A stretch of DNA of 8,398 nucleotides from Sporomusa silvacetica DSM 10669. Its GTDB lineage: Bacteria; Bacillota; Negativicutes; Sporomusales; Sporomusaceae. Of the stretch, positions 5,799 through 8,398 are shown one piece after another (positions within the stretch are counted from its first letter, which is position 1; each line of letters starts with the position of its first letter). The notes beneath the pieces were generated by a model. That model was given only the letters and a program-made list of their open reading frames with translations. It searched no databases and was not told where the DNA came from. A program made the position numbers and the translations under genes. The stretch lies in NCBI RefSeq assembly GCF_002257705.1, contig NZ_LSLK01000119.1, positions 1 to 8,398 on the forward strand. Direction: 5' to 3'.

Positions 5799-5856
5799 AA
5801 TAAAAACAGCCTGGGCCTCAGCATATCATTTTGCAGAGGATCAGGCTGTTTTTATT
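5799..5856. terminator. Bidirectional rho-independent terminator
   Basis: AATAAAAACAGCCTG (5799-5813) is the exact reverse complement of CAGGCTGTTTTTATT (5842-5856), giving a 15-bp stem with A-run and T-run ends on both strands. The loop can pair further (CCTC with GAGG). It ends the flavoredoxin operon on the plus strand and could stop minus-strand transcription coming from the SelO remnant side. The 97 bp between 5702 and 5798 hold only a weak ACAGCCG/CGGCTGT inverted repeat (5746-5752 and 5785-5791). Confidence 0.85.
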
Positions 5857-5970
5857 GACTGTAGATCCATTACCAAATGTTACTTTATTACATGTCACCA
5901 ATGGCACGTCCGAAAAATAAAGTAATAGGCTTATATCTATGGTATGTGGTTATAATCATCCGCCTTCTTA

Positions 5971-6257
5971 TCAGGTACCGCAGAAAGTTCGGTAAGGACG
6001 GGCTGATGGCTCATGCAGTGTGGAGTAATCAGCTGGTTCGGGAGTACGTGCGAAGGGGTTCGAAAGAACAGCAAGGAGCCGGTCCATCAGGCTGCAGTCT
6101 CCTTGTTTCACTGCAGCTTCTAGTGCGGCTTCTACCCGGTGGTTGCGGGAAATTAGCGCAGGATTGCTGCCCGCATCAGTTGATGCGAGGAAGCTTTTGA
6201 TTCCTGCTGCCTGCCTAGTCTCGCCTGCCACAGCTCATTCCATTGATAATTCCCGAA
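5971..6257 (-). pseudogene. selO: C-terminal remnant of SelO (YdiU) protein adenylyltransferase
   Basis: The frame NPALISRNHRVEAALEAAV, then a run to LSNPFA and the final YRTFCGT before TGA at 5973-5971, is the hallmark end of SelO/YdiU (NP..IPRNH.VE.AL...YxTFCGT). SelO is a pseudokinase-fold enzyme that transfers AMP to proteins and is about 480-500 residues long. Only about 95 residues remain. Upstream, in another frame, YQWNELWQARLGRQQESKAS and SHQLMRA continue the family pattern. One frameshift at about 6165-6170 therefore separates them, and a stop (6260-6258) precedes the fragment. The kinase-like core is absent. An ATG-initiated 86-codon ORF from 6231 is an artefact of the shift. Confidence 0.75.
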
Positions 6258-6282
6258 TTATTCTTGCTGAACTTAATGGTAT

Positions 6283-6309
6283 TGCAAGTGTAAACTTATG
6301 ACACTTGCA
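6283..6309. repeat. 9-bp inverted repeat with 9-base loop
   Basis: TGCAAGTGT (6283-6291) and ACACTTGCA (6301-6309) are exact reverse complements around AAACTTATG. It lies at the truncated end of the SelO remnant, about 145 bp before the small Pro-rich gene. No T-run follows, so it is more likely an operator or an element end than a terminator. Confidence 0.4.
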
Positions 6310-6378
6310 GTCTCTCTATGCTAAAAGCCCCACAAAAATCTCATATCCTATTCGGACATTTCAAGGAGAGGAATAGAT

Positions 6379-6402
6379 ATGGAAGGTCTTGATGAACATT
6401 AA
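6379..6402 (+). CDS. Seven-codon ORF with a strong ribosome binding site
   Basis: AAGGAGAGG lies 7 bases before ATG at 6379, and the frame reads MEGLDEH then TAA. The binding site is better than that of most genes here. It may be a leader peptide for the gene at 6455 (52 bp downstream), the 5' stub of a deleted gene, or chance. Nothing in the peptide suggests attenuation by a particular amino acid. Confidence 0.3.
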   Translation: MEGLDEH

Positions 6403-6454
6403 TTAACTTTCCATCATATTATGTTATATAGAGCTTAAAGGGGGGCTATTATTT

Positions 6455-6721
6455 ATGAGACAATACGGACCTCCGACCTCTCCGCCACCAACAGTTATTC
6501 CCCCAAAACCATCATATTCTTATATCATTGATTGCTTGTACTACTACACGTATGTATGGTTGAAGAATGGAAGACAATTTTGGTTTTATCCAACAAGTGT
6601 AGAGTATGGCGCAGTTGCGGGTTATAGATGGACTGGAAGCTATTGGACTTTCTATGGTTTCGACTCAAGATTGATTGATGAGGTCGCATGTTTGGTTCCT
6701 ACACCATATCGTAATTTATAA
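6455..6721 (+). CDS. Small Pro-rich/aromatic-rich Firmicutes protein of unknown function
   Basis: This 88-residue protein has a Pro-rich head (residues 6-19, PPTSPPPTVIPPKP) followed by a compact core. The core holds CLYYYTYVWLKNGRQFWFYP (27-46), GYRWTGSYWTFYGFDSRLID (56-75) and a second Cys at 79. Tyr, Trp and Phe make up an unusually large share. It has no signal peptide or membrane helix. The pattern C-x-Y-x-Y-V-W-L-x-NG-x-x-FW-x-YP followed by G-x-RW-x-G-x-x-W-x-x-YG-x-D recalls a small conserved family in spore-forming Firmicutes without an assigned role, possibly a coat or surface protein (inference). ATG at 6455 is preceded by AAAGGGGGG at 9 bases. A hairpin follows at 6736-6767. Confidence 0.7.
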   Translation: MRQYGPPTSPPPTVIPPKPSYSYIIDCLYYYTYVWLKNGRQFWFYPTSVEYGAVAGYRWTGSYWTFYGFDSRLIDEVACLVPTPYRNL

Positions 6722-6735
6722 GCTAACTTTTGCAT

Positions 6736-6767
6736 CTAGACACTGCTACTTTGTTGGCAGTGTCCAG
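6736..6767 (+). terminator. Hairpin after the small Pro-rich gene, possible terminator
   Basis: CTAGACACTGC (6736-6746) pairs with GCAGTGTCCAG (6757-6767) over 11 positions with one mismatch and a 10-base loop. It begins 15 bp after the stop codon of the gene at 6455-6721. The following ATATTTATAT is AT-rich but not a clean T-run, so it is a weak terminator at best. Confidence 0.5.
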
Positions 6768-6863
6768 ATATTTATATGCCCCTAAAGAATTCTCCCTGGC
6801 ACAGTATTCTCAGCTTTTTCAAACACCTTATCGCCAAATCGTATTTCAGAGGGTTCAAGGTCT

Positions 6864-7153
6864 CTATTTTTCTCCATATCCTAAAAGTAACGATGATACT
6901 TCGATTTGTTTAGCGGTCCATTTTTGATTCTCATACTTCCAGATAGAATAGATGTATGCAACCCTGTCGGCATACCCCTATAACACGTTGCTGACCTCTA
7001 AGTTCGTATGTGCCATCATGGTCTATCAACAGGGTTTAATTCCCCAAGAGGATTAACCGAACCGTTCTGTTGGCGTAGCAGCGTTCCACTAGCATCATAA
7101 ATGTTTGCCTTAATATAAGTGTCCTTTTTATTGGTTAAATCTACAATTCGCAT
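6864..7153 (-). pseudogene. Frameshifted 3' remnant of a repeat-type (VCBS/FG-GAP-like) protein
   Basis: On the minus strand three frames join in order. The first is MRIVDLTNKKDTYIKANIYD then ASGTLLRQQNGSVNPLGELN (7153 to about 7030). The second is DHDGTYELRGQQRVIG (about 7020 to 6978). The third is YADRVAYIYSIWKYENQKWT then KQIEVSSLLLGYGEK and TAG at 6866-6864. The shifts lie at about 7018-7030 and at the G-run 6975-6978. The pattern 'LG.LN..D.DG.YEL.G.Q...G.(Y)AD......W.W....W' recalls extracellular propeller-like proteins with DxDG calcium turns, but the family is not certain. The 5' end abuts the IS256 transposase fragment, so the remainder was lost there. The ATG at 7153 has no ribosome binding site and is not a true start. 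Confidence 0.5.
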
Positions 7154-7586
7154 CTAATCGGCCTTCAAAGTAAATTGCTAACTGCGAAATACAGTCTGTC
7201 CAATTTCTGAGCGGCATAGTCCATTTCTTGGCAGCATCAATAGTCGCCAAGTAAATGATCTTACGCAAAGCCTCATCAGATGGAAAGGCTGTTTTCGTTT
7301 TTGTCACCTTCCGTAACTGTCGATGATAGCCCTCTATAATGTTAGTTGTGTAAATCATACGGCGAATTTCGTATGGATATCTGAAGTACGTCGTTAGCTC
7401 CAACCAGTTGTTTTCCCACGAGCGAATAACGATAGGGTGCTTTTTAGCCCACTTCTCTTTAAAAGCGGTAAAAGCCATCTCCGCTTCTTCTAGCGTCAGA
7501 GCTTGGTAGACGACCTTTAGATCAGCCATGATTGCCTTCTGGTCTTTGTATGAAACATATTTTAGTGAATTACGGATTTGGTGAAT
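7128..7586 (-). pseudogene. C-terminal fragment of an IS256-family transposase
   Basis: From IHQIRNSLKYVSYKDQKA onwards this is the familiar second half of Mutator/IS256 transposases. It includes KKHPIVIRSWENNWLELT, YPYEIRRMIYTTNIIEGYHR (holding the catalytic Glu, residue 123 of the fused ORF), KTAFPSDEAL and QLAIYFEGRL near the end. The first two catalytic Asp residues lie in the missing N-terminal half, so it cannot transpose DNA. It is fused in frame at its 5' side to a GNAT fragment (boundary at about 7586, IEGE then IHQIRNS). The last residues (DANCRFNQ) run into the next remnant and are not typical. I see no terminal inverted repeat. Confidence 0.85.
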
Positions 7587-7808
7587 TTCACCTTCGATTT
7601 GCATACCAAGTTTTTCAGCAACTTTTCGGGAAGGTAAGTTAGTAGGTCTGATTTGGGCGATAACCTTGTCTGCTCGTAATTGCTGAAAAGCATATTCCAT
7701 TGCCGCCTTTGCGCCCTCGACAGCATACCCTTTTCCCCAACACTGTTTATTTAAAATATAGCCAATACCATCCGCGCCCCACTCCCTGTCTGTTCTACGA
7801 TCTACTTT
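7587..7808 (-). pseudogene. GNAT (RimJ/RimL-type) N-acetyltransferase fragment
   Basis: The frame open from 7808 reads KVDRRTDREWGADGIGYILN, then KQCWGKGYAVEGAKAAMEYA, QQLRADKVIAQIRPTNLPSR and KVAEKLGMQIEGE. This is the acetyl-CoA-binding half of a GNAT acetyltransferase: GYxLxxxxWGKGYAxEA is motif A with the pyrophosphate-binding loop, and PxNxxSxxVxEKLGMxxEGE is motif B. Such enzymes transfer acetyl to amines of small molecules or protein N-termini. The N-terminal half is missing where IstB sequence begins at about 7795, and the last 15-20 residues are replaced by transposase. The ATG at 7700 lies in the middle of the domain and is not the original start. Confidence 0.8.
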
Positions 7809-8002
7809 TTAAAGTTGTTTCTGAGCGTTCTGAACGAGCCAGTATCATTGTCACCACAAACTTAGAGTTTTCTCGTTGGACGGAGATGTTTGAAAGTATA
7901 ACTATGGTAGCTGCTCTTGTTGATCGACTCACCTTTAAGTCTCATTTATTGGATATGAATGGCTCCTCGTACAGAATGAATCATGCTATTACGAACGATT
8001 AA
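7793..8002 (+). pseudogene. istB: C-terminal fragment of IstB-type ATPase of an IS21-family element
   Basis: FYDLLFKVVSERSERASIIV, TTNLEFSRWTEMFES and VAALVDRLTFKSHLLDMNGS with SYRMNH are the end of IstB, the AAA+ helper ATPase that loads the IS21 transposase IstA onto target DNA. SERxERxSxIxTTNLxFxxW includes sensor-region residues; the Walker A and B motifs and the N-terminal domain are absent. About 70 of the usual 240-250 residues remain. An ATG at 7700 in the same frame precedes unrelated residues read antisense to the GNAT fragment, so the true fragment starts at about 7793. The right end of the IS follows. Confidence 0.85.
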
Positions 8003-8069
8003 GTGGCTCAGCACAAGTGGCTCAAAATTTCATGAGCGAGTAGCTCACTTTTTCATTGACGTTTATACA
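8003..8069 (+). mobile_element. Right end of an IS21-family element
   Basis: After the istB stop the sequence has repeated GTGGCTCA (8004-8011, 8016-8023), an inverted ATGAGCGA and GTAGCTCAC, then ends CATTGACGTTTATACA. IS21 elements typically carry multiple short terminal repeats and end in CA. Reading inwards from 8069 on the minus strand gives TGTATAAACGTCAATG, starting with TG as expected. The disrupted oleate hydratase frame begins exactly at 8070, which supports the boundary. The rest of the element (istA, left end) is gone. Confidence 0.6.
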
Positions 8070-8158
8070 CAATCCCTAACAAGGTAAGCAGCGCCTGCAA
8101 GAGAGCCTAACCCTCCGCCCACAAAATACACTTGCGTATTTTCATATTCTTTCTTCAT
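8063..8158 (-). pseudogene. ohyA: 5' fragment of an oleate hydratase gene cut by the IS21 end
   Basis: ATG at 8158 opens MKKEYENTQVYFVGGGLGSL then AGAAYLVRDC, the N-terminal FAD-binding beta-alpha-beta (GxGxxSLAxAxxLxRD) typical of oleate hydratase, formerly called myosin-cross-reactive antigen. The enzyme adds water across the double bond of oleic acid to give 10-hydroxystearate and is normally about 570-590 residues. Here native sequence lasts only to 8070, about 29 codons; the frame then enters the IS21 end and stops at 8065-8063. GGGGG about 10 bases before the ATG and a plausible promoter at 8184-8212 show that the 5' control region is kept. The other 95% is not in the window. Confidence 0.75.
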
Positions 8159-8183
8159 ATCAAAATACCCCCAGGGGTTACTT

Positions 8184-8212
8184 AAATTACACCGAATAGG
8201 TTATCCGAGCAA
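8184..8212 (-). promoter_or_regulatory. Candidate promoter of the truncated oleate hydratase gene
   Basis: On the minus strand TTGCTC (8212-8207) and TAATTT (8189-8184) are spaced by exactly 17 bp, and the -10 box is 26 bp before the ATG. The ribosome binding site that follows lies inside a small palindrome (ACCCCTGGGGGT), so it could be partly masked in the mRNA. If active, it would drive transcription into the IS remnant. Confidence 0.35.
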
Positions 8213-8274
8213 TCTAAAAAAATACTTTTGCATTAAAAATAGAAAGGCCGCAGGATGACAACGCTGCATAGTGC

Positions 8275-8296
8275 TGTGCTACCCGTCAAGAGGACA
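8275..8296 (-). repeat. Probable right terminal inverted repeat of an IS3-like element
   Basis: TGTGCTACCCGTCAAGAGGACA starts with TG and resembles terminal repeats of IS3-family (IS150-like) elements in clostridia (TG..CT...CTGTCAAG.AGACA). It lies 55 bp beyond the stop codon of the transposase end at 8351, the usual distance. The left copy is outside the window, so pairing cannot be tested here. Confidence 0.45.
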
Positions 8297-8317
8297 AAGA
8301 AAAAATAGAAGAAGTGG

Positions 8318-8355
8318 ATTGCTGCCTGCCGATATGGTGGGCAGCAATTTTTATG
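8318..8355 (+). terminator. Hairpin just inside the IS3-like element, terminator-like
   Basis: ATTGCTGCC (8318-8326) pairs with GGCAGCAAT (8340-8348), with a 13-base loop that can pair further (GCC with GGT), followed by TTTTTA on the plus strand. In this orientation it would block outside transcription from entering the transposase gene as antisense, a common device in insertion sequences. It starts right at the transposase stop codon. Confidence 0.5.
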
Positions 8356-8398
8356 CAGCTTTCGCGTACTGTTCGTGGAATTCCATGGGCGTCATGAT
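8351..8398 (-). CDS. C-terminus of an IS3-like transposase (partial, runs off the window)
   Basis: The last 15 codons visible on the minus strand read IMTPMEFHEQYAKAA then TAA at 8353-8351. 'MTPxEfxxxY' is the typical end of the rve integrase domain protein (OrfB) of IS3-family elements. Only this tail is present, so completeness and activity cannot be judged. The hairpin and terminal repeat to its left support the call. Confidence 0.55.
   Translation of the reverse strand: MMTPMEFHEQYAKAA

Noticed and set aside
5880..5925. Inverted repeat TTACTTTATT...AATAAAGTAA as a terminator
   Set aside because: The 10-bp stem is AT-rich with a 26-base loop and no T-run follows on either strand in the right place.
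5877..6200. Plus-strand 107-codon ORF starting MLLYYMSPMARP
   Set aside because: It is mostly antisense to the SelO remnant, whose YRTFCGT and RNHRVE motifs are clear, and it lacks a convincing ribosome binding site.
6730..6927. Plus-strand 65-codon ORF starting MHLDTATLL
   Set aside because: It begins inside the hairpin after the Pro-rich gene, has no ribosome binding site and is antisense to the DxDG-type remnant.
1..8398. CRISPR array or multi-gene defence system
   Set aside because: No regularly spaced direct repeats, Cas-like proteins or known defence domains were seen on either strand.

Overview
The window looks like accessory DNA from a low-to-mid GC, probably anaerobic and spore-forming Firmicute. 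I lean towards the Negativicutes/Sporomusa group, but this is an inference. It rests on purine-rich, often poly-G ribosome binding sites (AGGGGGG-type) before several genes, a flavoredoxin-like protein otherwise known from strict anaerobes, and IS256/IS21/IS3-type and group II intron sequences of the kind common in clostridia. Nothing here fixes the species.

Layout, left to right. 1-146: what appears to be the 5' end of a group II intron (minus strand) beside a REP-like repeat. 167-1633 (minus): a zinc-ribbon membrane protein starting at TTG, a possible small lipoprotein ORF overlapping its start, and a small multi-pass membrane protein. 1716-2052 (minus): a small gene of unknown function that seems frameshifted near its start. 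2053-2496: no intact gene; it holds REP-like palindromes, a strong minus-strand terminator and two diverged copies of a tRNA/tmRNA 3'-end-like sequence. 2497-3936 (minus): an intact two-domain multicopper oxidase, the most striking protein here. 3992-4619 (minus): two adjacent decayed genes, the C-terminus of a type II/type IV pilus secretin and a secreted protein broken by several frameshifts. 4677-5856 (plus): a dyad-symmetric candidate operator, a flavoredoxin-like flavin reductase, a small antibiotic-biosynthesis-monooxygenase-fold protein, and a bidirectional terminator; this is the clearest operon. 5971-6257 (minus): a C-terminal remnant of SelO. 6379-6767 (plus): a 7-codon ORF, a small Pro/aromatic-rich protein and a hairpin. 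6864-8398: a mosaic of gene ends, namely a frameshifted repeat-type protein remnant, an IS256 transposase C-terminus fused in frame to a GNAT acetyltransferase fragment, the C-terminus of IS21-type IstB with the IS right end, the first 29 or so codons of an oleate hydratase cut by that IS, and the right end of an IS3-like element running off the window.

The intact genes suggest redox and metal chemistry (multicopper oxidase, flavoredoxin, monooxygenase-fold protein), but only the flavoredoxin and monooxygenase-fold genes look cotranscribed. Most of the rest is a graveyard. At least seven broken genes lie in about 8.4 kb, and several would be mis-annotated by an ORF caller as intact hypothetical proteins or as a complete transposase. 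I see no CRISPR array, no rRNA, no complete tRNA and no convincing new multi-gene defence or metabolic system.
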